64,000 nt of DNA, taken from the NCBI GenBank assembly GCA_964654995.1, contig CAZZKF010000004.1:1-64000 (forward strand). The letters run 5' to 3'. Positions 51,791 to 60,277 of the stretch are shown here, one piece after another. Below the pieces are notes generated by a model, which saw nothing but the letters and a program-made list of their open reading frames with translations, did not search any database and was not told the origin of the DNA. Both the position numbers and the translations under genes were made by a program. Numbering within the stretch: position 1 is the first letter of the stretch; every line of letters begins with the position of its first letter. This DNA is from CAZZKF01 sp964654995 (GTDB taxonomy: Bacteria > Pseudomonadota > Alphaproteobacteria > CAZZKF01).

Positions 51791-52027
51791 ATGACTGACG
51801 TTGCCGATCGGGTAAAGAAAATCGTCATCGAACATCTGGGCGTGGACGAGGACAAAGTGGTCGAGACCGCGAGTTTTATCGACGATCTCGGTGCTGACAG
51901 CCTCGATACCGTCGAGCTGGTCATGGCCTTTGAGGAAGAATTCGGCTGCGAGATTCCGGACGATGCCGCCGAAAAGATTCTGACGGTCAAGGACGCCATC
52001 GACTACATCAGCCAGAACGCCGGCTGA
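51791..52027 (+). CDS. acpP: Acyl carrier protein
   Basis: Carrier of acyl chains in fatty acid synthesis. The 78-residue acidic protein has the phosphopantetheine site S37 in DSLDTVELVMAFEEEF. The start ATG 51791 follows AAAGGAT. The 143-base spacer after fabG leaves room for its own promoter, as is usual for this highly expressed gene, but I cannot fix one. Confidence 0.98.
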   Translation: MTDVADRVKKIVIEHLGVDEDKVVETASFIDDLGADSLDTVELVMAFEEEFGCEIPDDAAEKILTVKDAIDYISQNAG

Positions 52028-52133
52028 TCCACGCTTGAACCCGGTGCCGCCGGCTTGCCGGCGGCGTGCCGGGTTGCAGACCCGACGGCGGCTGAAGCAG
52101 GGCCACCGGCGATCGCACCAACGAGGCAGGGGC

Positions 52134-53399
52134 ATGAAACGCGTCGTTGTTACCGGACTGGGGCTGGTCACGCCGCTTGCCTGCGGCGTCGAGGCGACAT
52201 GGCGCCGCCTGATCGCCGGCGAATCGGGTGCCGGCCTGATTACCCGCTTCGACGTCTCCAACACCATGGCCAAGGTGGCCTGCGAGATCCCGTTCGGGGA
52301 CGGCTCCCAGGACAGCTTCAACCCGGATGACTGGGTGCTGCCCAAGAACCAGCGGCGGATGGACAGGTTCATCCTCTATGGCATGGCGGCCGCCGCCCAG
52401 GCGGTGGCCGATGCCGGCTGGATGCCGGAGGACGAGGAGGCGCGCGAGCGCACCGGCGTGATGATCGGCTCGGGCATTGGCGGTTTGCCGGAAATCGAGC
52501 GCTGGGCCGAGGTCCTGCACAATCAGGGGCCGCGCAAGGTCAGCCCGTTCTTCATCACCAACAGCCTGATCAATCTGGCGTCCGGCAACATCGCCATCAA
52601 ATACGGATTCAAGGGCCCCAATCATGCGGTGGTCACCGCCTGCTCCAGCGGTGCGCATGCGATCGGCGACGCCGCCCGGCTGATCAAATGGGGCGATGCC
52701 GACGTGATGATCGCCGGCGGCGCCGAAAGCGCGCTCTCACCCCTCGGCATCGCCGGATTTGCCGCGATCAAGGCGCTGAGCACCCATTTCAATGACACGC
52801 CCGAGCGCGCCTCGCGCCCCTGGGACTGCGACCGCGACGGCTTTGTCATGGGCGAGGGTGCCGGCATCGTCGTGCTTGAGGAGCTCGAGCACGCCCGCAA
52901 GCGCGGCGCCACCATTTACGCCGAGGTCGCCGGCTACGGCCTGTCGGGCGATGCCTATCACATCACCGCCCCGGCGCCCGACGGCAATGGCGGCTTCCGC
53001 TCGATGCAGGCGGCGCTCAAGAGCGCCGGGCTGACCCCCGACGACATCGACTATGTGAATGCCCACGGCACCTCGACGCCGGTCGGCGACGAAATCGAAT
53101 TCGCCGCCGTCAAGCGCCTGTTCGGCGATGCCGCGGCGAAGATTTCGATGTCCTCGACCAAATCGTCGATCGGCCATCTGCTCGGCGCGGCCGGCGGTGT
53201 CGAGGCGATTTTCTGCATTCTCGCGATCCGCGACGGCGTGGTGCCGCCGACGCTCAATCTCGACAACCCGTCGGAGGGCTGCGAGGGCATCGATCTGGTC
53301 CCCCATGAGGCCCGCGAGCGACCGGTGCGTGCGGCGCTGACCAATTCCTTCGGGTTCGGCGGAACCAACGCTTCGCTGGTGCTCACCGCCGTCGATTGA
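52134..53399 (+). CDS. fabF: 3-oxoacyl-ACP synthase II
   Basis: Condensing enzyme that elongates acyl-ACP with malonyl-ACP. The 421-residue thiolase-fold protein has the nucleophile C170 in VVTACSSGAHAIG and the two His motifs NAHGTSTPVGD and SIGHLLGAAG. It ends NSFGFGGTNASLVL. The start ATG 52134 follows GAGGCAGGGG. It is 106 bases after acpP. Confidence 0.97.
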   Translation: MKRVVVTGLGLVTPLACGVEATWRRLIAGESGAGLITRFDVSNTMAKVACEIPFGDGSQDSFNPDDWVLPKNQRRMDRFILYGMAAAAQAVADAGWMPEDEEARERTGVMIGSGIGGLPEIERWAEVLHNQGPRKVSPFFITNSLINLASGNIAIKYGFKGPNHAVVTACSSGAHAIGDAARLIKWGDADVMIAGGAESALSPLGIAGFAAIKALSTHFNDTPERASRPWDCDRDGFVMGEGAGIVVLEELEHARKRGATIYAEVAGYGLSGDAYHITAPAPDGNGGFRSMQAALKSAGLTPDDIDYVNAHGTSTPVGDEIEFAAVKRLFGDAAAKISMSSTKSSIGHLLGAAGGVEAIFCILAIRDGVVPPTLNLDNPSEGCEGIDLVPHEARERPVRAALTNSFGFGGTNASLVLTAVD

Positions 53400-53443
53400 C
53401 GCCGGTGCCGGCGATGCCGGGTCGCCCCGGCGGGCAGAAAGAC

Positions 53444-54430
53444 ATGAACAAGCGGCTGTGGATGTCCGGCGCCGTTCTGGCGCTCCTGGTGGTGGCCATG
53501 GCGGCCGCCGGCTGGCTGGTCCTGCGCCTCGATGCGCCAGGCCCGCTGGCCGAGGATACGGCCGTCATCCTGCCGCGCGGGGCGCATTTGCGCCAGGCCG
53601 CCACCATTCTCGAGGATGCCGGCGCCATTGATTCAGCCCGTCTGTTCGTTCTGGCGGCACGGCTGCGGGGCGAGGACCGGCGGCTCAAGGCCGGCGAATT
53701 CCTGATCCCGGCCGGGGCCAGCATCAACCGGGTTCTCGCCATTTTGCGGGCCGGCCGCACGGTGCTGCGGCGGCTCACCGTGCCCGAGGGGCTGACGGTC
53801 GCCCAGGTGATCGATCTGCTGGAGGCGGAAACCGCACTCACCGGCACCGTGACGCGCACGCCGGAAGAGGGCAGCCTGCTGCCCGAGACCTATTATTTCA
53901 GCTATGGCGACGATCGCCAGGCGCTGCTCGACCGGATGATGGAGGCCATGGACCGCACGCTCGATGCGCTGTGGCAGACGCGCAAGCCCGATCTGCCCTA
54001 TGTCAGCGCCCGCGACGGGGTGATTCTGGCCTCGATCATCGAGAAGGAAACGGCGCTCCCCGAAGAACGCAGCCGCATCGCCGGGGTGTTCATCAACCGG
54101 CTGCGCCGGGGCATGCGCCTGCAGTCGGACCCGACCGTGGCCTACGGGCTGGGTGATGGTCGCCCCCTGGGGCGGGCGCTGACGCGCACTGATCTCGACA
54201 TTCCCACGCCCTATAACACCTATCTGATCGCCGGGCTGCCGCCGACCCCGATCGCCAATCCGGGCCGCCAGGCGCTGATCGCCGCCTTCCAGCCGCTGGA
54301 CACCGACGAGCTCTACTTCGTCGCCGACGGGCGCGGCGGTCACGCCTTTGCCCGGACGCTGGAGGAGCACCAGCGCAATGTCCGGCGCTGGCGGGCGCTG
54401 CGTGCCGCGCCGGCTCAGCCGACCCAATAG
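53444..54430 (+). CDS. mltG: Endolytic murein transglycosylase MltG
   Basis: Inner-membrane enzyme that cuts nascent glycan strands and sets their length. The 328-residue protein has one N-terminal membrane helix (about 7-28), a LysM-like region, and the YceG/MltG core with E200 and E202 in ASIIEKET and the LQSDPTVAYG motif. I start at ATG 53444; the frame is open back to the fabF stop. Its place behind fabF matches the fabF-pabC-mltG neighbourhood of other Proteobacteria. Confidence 0.93.
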   Translation: MNKRLWMSGAVLALLVVAMAAAGWLVLRLDAPGPLAEDTAVILPRGAHLRQAATILEDAGAIDSARLFVLAARLRGEDRRLKAGEFLIPAGASINRVLAILRAGRTVLRRLTVPEGLTVAQVIDLLEAETALTGTVTRTPEEGSLLPETYYFSYGDDRQALLDRMMEAMDRTLDALWQTRKPDLPYVSARDGVILASIIEKETALPEERSRIAGVFINRLRRGMRLQSDPTVAYGLGDGRPLGRALTRTDLDIPTPYNTYLIAGLPPTPIANPGRQALIAAFQPLDTDELYFVADGRGGHAFARTLEEHQRNVRRWRALRAAPAQPTQ

Positions 54431-54438
54431 CTGCGCGA

Positions 54439-55185
54439 TCAGGCCCGCAGCAGCCGCTCGACCAGGCGCTCGGGCAGCAGCCCGAGGAGGCGGCCGAACA
54501 CCAGCATCTGCCAGGGAAAGACGATGCGTGGCGCATTGCGGGCAAGCCCGCGGCGGATGATCCGGGCGGCCCGTTCCGGGGGCATCAGAAACGGCATGGG
54601 AAAGGTGTTCTTGGCCGTCATCGGCGTTTCCACGAACCCTGGGCAGATCACCGAGACGCGGATGCCGTCCGCCGCGTAAAGCCCGCGCAGGGCCTCGCCA
54701 TAGGCCTTGACCGCGCATTTGCTGACCGAATAGGCGGGCGAGCGCGGCATGCCGTGAAAGCCGGCGATCGAGCTGACGATGGCAATCTGGCCGTGCCGGC
54801 GCTCTCGCATCACATCGAGGGCCGGCTGCACCGTGTTGATCACGCCCTCGAGATTGACCGCCAGAACGCGGCGCAGCTGCTCGCGCAAGCCCTCGCGCAG
54901 ATCCCAGGGGGTGGAGATGCCGGCATTGGCGATTACCAGATCGAGCGGCCGGGCGGCATCCACCTCGCGGATCCAGGCATCCATGGCGGCCTCGTCGGTG
55001 ACATCGATAAGGCGGGTGTCCGCCTTGGCCCCGATCGCGCGGCAGTCGCCCGCCACCGCTTCCAGCCGCTCGCCGTTGCGCCCGGCCAGCGCCAGATGGA
55101 CGCCCGGCTCGGCATACGTCCGGGCCAGCGCGGCGCCGATGCCGCTGCTTGCCCCGGTGATCAGAATCGATGTCGGCCTTGCCAT
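54439..55185 (-). CDS. Short-chain dehydrogenase/reductase
   Basis: Classical SDR of 248 residues with ILITGASSGIGAALA, the VIANAGIS motif, catalytic Ser in IVSSIAGFHG and YSVSK. The C-terminus is longer than the core and ends in a hydrophobic stretch (IVFPWQMLVFGRLLGLLP) that may touch the membrane. The substrate is unknown. It converges on mltG (8 bases between stops) and is divergent from yicC. Confidence 0.86.
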   Translation of the reverse strand: MARPTSILITGASSGIGAALARTYAEPGVHLALAGRNGERLEAVAGDCRAIGAKADTRLIDVTDEAAMDAWIREVDAARPLDLVIANAGISTPWDLREGLREQLRRVLAVNLEGVINTVQPALDVMRERRHGQIAIVSSIAGFHGMPRSPAYSVSKCAVKAYGEALRGLYAADGIRVSVICPGFVETPMTAKNTFPMPFLMPPERAARIIRRGLARNAPRIVFPWQMLVFGRLLGLLPERLVERLLRA

Positions 55186-55327
55186 CTCCCCCGGTCCTCG
55201 CCTTCGTCGGGCGCCTGCGGCTTGTTGGCCCCCGGACCAGGCTCTATAGTGCAGGGCCAAAGCCGCCGGACGCAAGGATCGACAGGCGCTGAAGGAGGAA
55301 ACGGCCCTGACCAAAACGGTATCCAGC

Positions 55328-56200
55328 ATGACCGGATTTGCCCGGCGCGAGGGCCGCGACGATGGTGCCTCCTGGGTCTGGGAGGTGAAAAGCGTCAACG
55401 GCCGCAGCCTCGATGTGCGCTGCCGCCTGGCGCCCGGCATGGACATGCTGGAACCCGACATCCGCGGCGTCATCGAGGCGGCGATGGCACGCGGCCATGT
55501 CAGCGTCGCGCTCAAGCTGGCCCGCACCACCGGCCAGGTTCGCCTGCGCATCAACGAGGCGGCGCTCACCCAGGTGATGGCGGCGGTTGCGAAGCTGGAG
55601 GTGCCGGCCGGCATCGCGCCACCCGGCCTCGACGGATTGCTGCGCCTCAACGGCATCACCGAGATCGAGGAAACGGAGGACAGCGAGGCCGCCCGCCAGG
55701 CCCGCATCTCGGCCATGATGGCTGACCTGAGCGCGGCGGTGGCCGATCTGTGTACCATGCGGGCCGAGGAAGGCGCCCGTCTGGCGCGCCTCGTCGAGAC
55801 CCGCCTCGACCGGCTCGAGGAACTTGTCGCGGCGGCGCGGGCAGCGGCCGAAGGCCAGCCGCAGGCGATTCGCGAGCGCCTGATGCAGCGGCTCGACGAC
55901 TGGCTGGAGGCCCGACCGGCGCTGCCCGAGGAGCGCCTCGCCCAGGAAGTCGCGCTGCTGGCCGCCAAGGCCGATGTGGCGGAAGAGCTCGACCGGCTGG
56001 ACTCGCACATTACCGCCGCCCGCGAGCTGCTGGCGGCCGGCGGCGCCATTGGCCGGCGCCTCGACTTCCTGAGCCAGGAGCTGAGCCGCGAGGCCAACAC
56101 CCTGTGCGCCAAGGCGGCGGCCCGCGATCTCGGCGATATCGGGCTCGAGATCAAGGTCGTGGCCGACCAGATCCGCGAACAGATTCAGAATATCGAATAG
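55328..56200 (+). CDS. YicC-family endoribonuclease
   Basis: YicC/YloC family protein; members have been shown to act as endoribonucleases. The 290-residue product starts MTGFARREG, the family signature, and has the WEVKSVNGRSLDVRCR core, a long helical middle (about 125-215) and the DUF1732-type end SQELSREANTLCAKA through LEIKVVADQIREQIQNIE. The only good ribosome-binding site (AAGGAGG, 55292-55298) fits an in-frame CTG at 55307 rather than this ATG, so the true protein may be seven residues longer. gmk begins two bases after its stop. Confidence 0.88.
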   Translation: MTGFARREGRDDGASWVWEVKSVNGRSLDVRCRLAPGMDMLEPDIRGVIEAAMARGHVSVALKLARTTGQVRLRINEAALTQVMAAVAKLEVPAGIAPPGLDGLLRLNGITEIEETEDSEAARQARISAMMADLSAAVADLCTMRAEEGARLARLVETRLDRLEELVAAARAAAEGQPQAIRERLMQRLDDWLEARPALPEERLAQEVALLAAKADVAEELDRLDSHITAARELLAAGGAIGRRLDFLSQELSREANTLCAKAAARDLGDIGLEIKVVADQIREQIQNIE

Positions 56201-56202
56201 CC

Positions 56203-56841
56203 ATGACCACCACCACCGCCCCACGCCGCGGCCTGATGCTCATCCTGTCGTCACCGTCAGGCGCCGGCAAGACGACGCTGTCGCGCCTGCTGCTCGAGCG
56301 CGATGCGAATTTCCGCATGTCGGTATCGACCACCACCCGCCCGCCGCGGCCCGGCGAGGTCGAGGGCAAGGATTACTTTTTCGTCGATGACGCCACCTTT
56401 GCAAAGCTGGTCGAGGACGGCGAGCTGCTCGAGCACGCCGAGGTCTTCGGCCATCGCTACGGCACCCGGGCGGCGCCGGTGCAGAGCTATCTTGAGCAGG
56501 GCCACGACGTACTGTTCGACATCGACTGGCAGGGCGCCCAGCAGATCGCCCAGCGGGCGCCCGAGGATCTGGTGCGCATCTTCATCCTGCCGCCCTCGGC
56601 GGCAGCGCTCGAAGCGCGGCTCAAGACCCGCGCCCAGGACCCGCCCGAGGTGGTCGCCCGGCGCATGGCCGGGGCGGCCGAGGAAATCAACCACTGGGCC
56701 GAATACGACTATGTGCTGATCAATGACGTGCTCGACGTCTGCCTCGCCCAGATCGAGACCATCATCGCCGCCGAGCGCCTGCGCCGGCACCGGCAGATCC
56801 ACCTTCCGGAGTTCGTAAAGAGCTTGAAGGATGGATTGTAA
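56203..56841 (+). CDS. gmk: Guanylate kinase
   Basis: Phosphorylates GMP to GDP. The 212-residue protein has Walker A SSPSGAGKTT (K23), the GMP-binding STTTRPPRPGEVEGKDY, and DIDWQGAQQI. The start ATG is two bases after yicC, the usual pair. It faces ksgA with 8 bases between stops. Confidence 0.97.
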   Translation: MTTTTAPRRGLMLILSSPSGAGKTTLSRLLLERDANFRMSVSTTTRPPRPGEVEGKDYFFVDDATFAKLVEDGELLEHAEVFGHRYGTRAAPVQSYLEQGHDVLFDIDWQGAQQIAQRAPEDLVRIFILPPSAAALEARLKTRAQDPPEVVARRMAGAAEEINHWAEYDYVLINDVLDVCLAQIETIIAAERLRRHRQIHLPEFVKSLKDGL

Positions 56842-56849
56842 GCCACGGT

Positions 56850-57701
56850 TTAATCGCGTAATTCCATATAGAAATTAGCCAGGCAACAAAAGTCCGCGAC
56901 CGTCAATGTCTCGGCCCGCCGGTTCGCGTCGATGCCGGCCCGGGCGAGCAGAGCCTGCGCGTCGACGCCCAGGCTCTTGAGGCTGGAGCGCAGCATCTTG
57001 CGGCGCTGGCCGAAGGCCGCCGCCAGCACCGCCGACAGGGCCGTCGTGTCGGCGGGCAGGGGCGCATCGCGCGGCACCAGTTGCAGCACGCTGGAGGTCA
57101 CCCTGGGCCTTGGTACAAACGCTGTGGGCGGCACATCGAACAGGCGCCGCGCCTCGCTGCGCCACTGGGCGAGGACCGACAAGCGCCCGTAGTCGCGCCC
57201 GCCCGGGGCGGCCACGATGCGGGCCGCCACCTCGCGCTGAAACATCAGGGTTGCCGAGGCATACCAGGGCGGCCAGGGCTCGGCGGTGAGCCATTTGGCG
57301 AGCAGCGGGCTGGCGATGTTATAGGGCAGATTGGCGATCACCCGCACGTCCGTTTCGTCCGCAAGCAGGGCGCGCTCGTCGATGGTGAGCGCGTCACCCG
57401 AGACGATCTCCAGTCGGCCCGGATAGTAACCGGCAAGCTCTTCGAGAACGGGCAGAAAGCGCGCATCCTTCTCGACCACCACCAGCCGGCGCGGGCCTGC
57501 GGCCAGCAGTGCCCGGGTCAGCGCTCCGGCACCCGGACCGACCTCATAGACCACCTTGTCCTTGAGCGGTCCGGCAGCCCTGGCGATGCGCCGGGCAATG
57601 TTGGCATCGGCGAGAAAGTTCTGCCCCAGGGCGCGGCGTGCCCGCAGGCCATGGCGGCGCAAAACCTCGGCGAGCGGCGGCAGGGACGCGGCATCCGTCA
57701 T
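56850..57701 (-). CDS. ksgA: 16S rRNA dimethyladenosine transferase
   Basis: Dimethylates A1518 and A1519 of 16S rRNA (RsmA/KsgA). The 283-residue protein has GQNFLADANIARRIA, the AdoMet motif VYEVGPGAGALT and catalytic NLPYNIASPLL, with the C-terminal PRPRVTSSVLQL segment. Its start overlaps the pdxA stop by four bases. Confidence 0.96.
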   Translation of the reverse strand: MTDAASLPPLAEVLRRHGLRARRALGQNFLADANIARRIARAAGPLKDKVVYEVGPGAGALTRALLAAGPRRLVVVEKDARFLPVLEELAGYYPGRLEIVSGDALTIDERALLADETDVRVIANLPYNIASPLLAKWLTAEPWPPWYASATLMFQREVAARIVAAPGGRDYGRLSVLAQWRSEARRLFDVPPTAFVPRPRVTSSVLQLVPRDAPLPADTTALSAVLAAAFGQRRKMLRSSLKSLGVDAQALLARAGIDANRRAETLTVADFCCLANFYMELRD

Positions 57702-58780
57702 GAAGCATCGCGCCCGGCCCGGCGCCAGGCGATTTCACGGGCCATGGTGAGCGCCGCAATCAGGCTTTCCGCATCGGCGCGGCCCGACCCGGCGAGATCG
57801 AAAGCGGTGCCATGCGCCGGCGAGGTGCGCACCACCGGCAGGTTGAGGGTGATATTGACGGTGCGGCGGAAATCGAGGGTCTTGACCGGGATCAGCGCCT
57901 GATCGTGATACATGGCGAGGGCCGCGTCGTAACCTTCGCGCGCCTCCTCGCGGAACAGGCTGTCGGCCGCCGCCGGGCCGAAGGCGTCGATGCCGTCGTC
58001 GCGAAGCCGGGTGACGGCCGGCGCAACCACGTCCTTGTCCTCGTGGCCCAGGGCCCCGGCCTCGCCGGCGTGGGGGTTGAGGCCGGCGACCGCGATGCGC
58101 GGGGCCTGAATGCCAAAATCGCGTGTGAGCGCGCGCGCCAGCGCCCGGCCGGCGGCAAGGACACGCTCTTGCGATAAAGCGCCCGGCACTTCGGCCAGCG
58201 GCACATGCACGGTCACCGGCACGACCCGCAATTGCGGGCAGGCCAGCATCATCCACGGCTGCGCCTCTCCAAGGCCTTCCCGACGGCACAAGTCACCCAG
58301 AAGCTCGGTATGGCCGGGATGGGAAAAGCCGGCGGCATAGAGGCTTTGCTTGTGAATCGGCGCGGTGACCAGGGCAGCCGCTGCGCCTTCGGCGACGGCC
58401 GCGAAGGCACGCTCGATCGAGGCGACAACCGCCGTCGCATTGGCCGCTACGGGGCGACCCGGACGCGGGCGTTCGGCGAGCGAAAGGGGCACCACCGGCA
58501 AGGCCTGATCGAAGACGCCGGCGGTGTCCCGGGGGGCTTCGATCGGCGTGATCGGCACTTCCAGTCCCAGACGGGCGGCGAGATCCCGCAGATGTTCGGG
58601 ATCGGCAACCACGAAGAAGGCGGGCAGGGCGTGGGCGTGTCGCGCCGTCCAGGCGCTCAGGGCGAGCTCCGGGCCGACGCCCGCCGGCTCGCCCATGGTG
58701 AGCGCGAGGGGCCGGCCGGGATCGGATTCTGGGGGGTGTCCGGCGCGCCCAGCGGCGCCGGGGCGAAAACCCGAATTCAC
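57698..58780 (-). CDS. pdxA: 4-hydroxythreonine-4-phosphate dehydrogenase
   Basis: Step of pyridoxal 5'-phosphate synthesis. The 360-residue protein has LTMGEPAGVGPEL, the zinc-binding His of GFSHPGHTELLGD, the GLNPHAGEAGALGHED motif and MYHDQALIPVKTL. The start GTG overlaps the surA stop (GTGA). The order surA-pdxA-ksgA is conserved with E. coli. Confidence 0.95.
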   Translation of the reverse strand: MNSGFRPGAAGRAGHPPESDPGRPLALTMGEPAGVGPELALSAWTARHAHALPAFFVVADPEHLRDLAARLGLEVPITPIEAPRDTAGVFDQALPVVPLSLAERPRPGRPVAANATAVVASIERAFAAVAEGAAAALVTAPIHKQSLYAAGFSHPGHTELLGDLCRREGLGEAQPWMMLACPQLRVVPVTVHVPLAEVPGALSQERVLAAGRALARALTRDFGIQAPRIAVAGLNPHAGEAGALGHEDKDVVAPAVTRLRDDGIDAFGPAAADSLFREEAREGYDAALAMYHDQALIPVKTLDFRRTVNITLNLPVVRTSPAHGTAFDLAGSGRADAESLIAALTMAREIAWRRAGRDAS

Positions 58781-60141
58781 CGGTAATCGACGATGGCGTC
58801 GCGCCGCAGGTCGCGCAGGTAGCGCCGCGCCATCAGGGCCAGGCGTTCGCGGGTCAACTGATTCTCGATGGTTTCGTAGTCGGGGATTTCGACTTTCGGC
58901 TGGGTCCGCTTGCAGACAACGAAAATGCGCACCTCCTCCTTGCCGCGGATCACCGGCTGGCTGGCCTGGCCTTCTTTCAGATTTTCGACCGCCAGGGTGA
59001 TCGTCGGTGGCAATTCGCCGAGCTTGACGTTGCCGAGATTGCCGAAATCGACGGCCCCGAGGTCCCGGGCGGCGGCCGGAACTTCGTCACATGAGGTGAT
59101 CCTGGCGGCGCGGTCGCGTGCCATGGTCATCAGGGCCTGGATTTCCTCGGGCAGGGCGTCAGGCGCGATTCGCAGGACGATCTGGCTGAGGTTCAAATCG
59201 ATCTGCATCGGGTCGACATCGAGAATCTTGCGCCGGTCGCGCAGGAAGATGATGTAGATACCGCCCGCCGTTTCGATCGGTTCGGCGATCCGCCCTTTGG
59301 GCATCTTTTCCAGAACCTTCTCGATTTCCGGCTGCATCTGGCCGCTCGGCACCCAGCCGAGATCGCCGCCGACGGCGGCCGTGGCACCATCCGAGAACTG
59401 GCGGGCAAGGGCGGCAAAGGACACCCCGTTGCGAAGCTGATCGACCAGCCGGCGGGCGGTGTGGCGGACTTCCGCGGCGCGATCCGGCGACGGGATGATC
59501 AGGTAAATCTCGGACAGCAGATATTCAGGCTTTCCGGCCGATGCCTTCATGCGATCGATCACGCCCTGGATCTCCGCGTCCGAGATGCTGAGGCGCGAGG
59601 CCAGCCGGCGGCCGACCAGCTCGTTCCAGGCGAGCTCGGCCTCGACCCGCTGCTTGATGGTGGAAATATCGGTACCGATGCTGAGCAGGTAATCCTCGAA
59701 CTGACCGCGCTCCAGCCCGTTCTGGCGGCCGAGATCGGTCACCGCCTTTTCGATCTCGTCCTTGGAAATAGTGATGTCGTTTTCCTTGGCTTCCTGGATC
59801 TGGAGCTTTTCGTCGACCAGCCCCTGCAGGATCTGCTGGCGCAGGCGGCGGCGCTCTTCCGGGTCGTTGAAGGCGCCGGTCGAGGACAGCACCAGATTGA
59901 GCCGTAAATCGACATCGTACTGCGAGACGATCTCGTCGTTGACCACCGCGACGATGCGCTGGATATCCTGGTTCTCCTTGACGGCGTCGTTTTCCGGCGG
60001 CGTGCCTCGCGCCGGGGACGGGCTGAGGGTCGGGGACGCCGGCGGAGTCTGGGCGAATGCCGGCGCGGTGCCGGCCAGGGCCAGCACGACGAGCCCGAGC
60101 CGCGCCCCTGCACGGATCGCATCTGCGCTTCGCCACAGCAT
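58777..60141 (-). CDS. surA: SurA-like periplasmic chaperone/prolyl isomerase
   Basis: Chaperone that guides outer-membrane proteins to BAM. The 454-residue protein has a signal peptide ending about APAFA (residue 30), a Pro-rich linker, the SurA N-terminal helical domain (about 55-210), and one clear parvulin domain (GDLGWVPSGQMQPEIEKVL). A second, diverged domain lies further on. I start at ATG 60141. It lies between lptD and pdxA and overlaps pdxA by four bases. Confidence 0.9.
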   Translation of the reverse strand: MLWRSADAIRAGARLGLVVLALAGTAPAFAQTPPASPTLSPSPARGTPPENDAVKENQDIQRIVAVVNDEIVSQYDVDLRLNLVLSSTGAFNDPEERRRLRQQILQGLVDEKLQIQEAKENDITISKDEIEKAVTDLGRQNGLERGQFEDYLLSIGTDISTIKQRVEAELAWNELVGRRLASRLSISDAEIQGVIDRMKASAGKPEYLLSEIYLIIPSPDRAAEVRHTARRLVDQLRNGVSFAALARQFSDGATAAVGGDLGWVPSGQMQPEIEKVLEKMPKGRIAEPIETAGGIYIIFLRDRRKILDVDPMQIDLNLSQIVLRIAPDALPEEIQALMTMARDRAARITSCDEVPAAARDLGAVDFGNLGNVKLGELPPTITLAVENLKEGQASQPVIRGKEEVRIFVVCKRTQPKVEIPDYETIENQLTRERLALMARRYLRDLRRDAIVDYR

Positions 60142-60277
60142 GGATTGTCCGTCCGCCTCTTCGTGTTCCGTGCAATCACCGCCAGCGCCAAGGATGTGCC
60201 ACAGTAAGGTGACCAAATCAAGGCGCGCGGCCCAATGCCGGGCACCAGCCGGCCTGTCGGGGGTGACGATCACCGCC

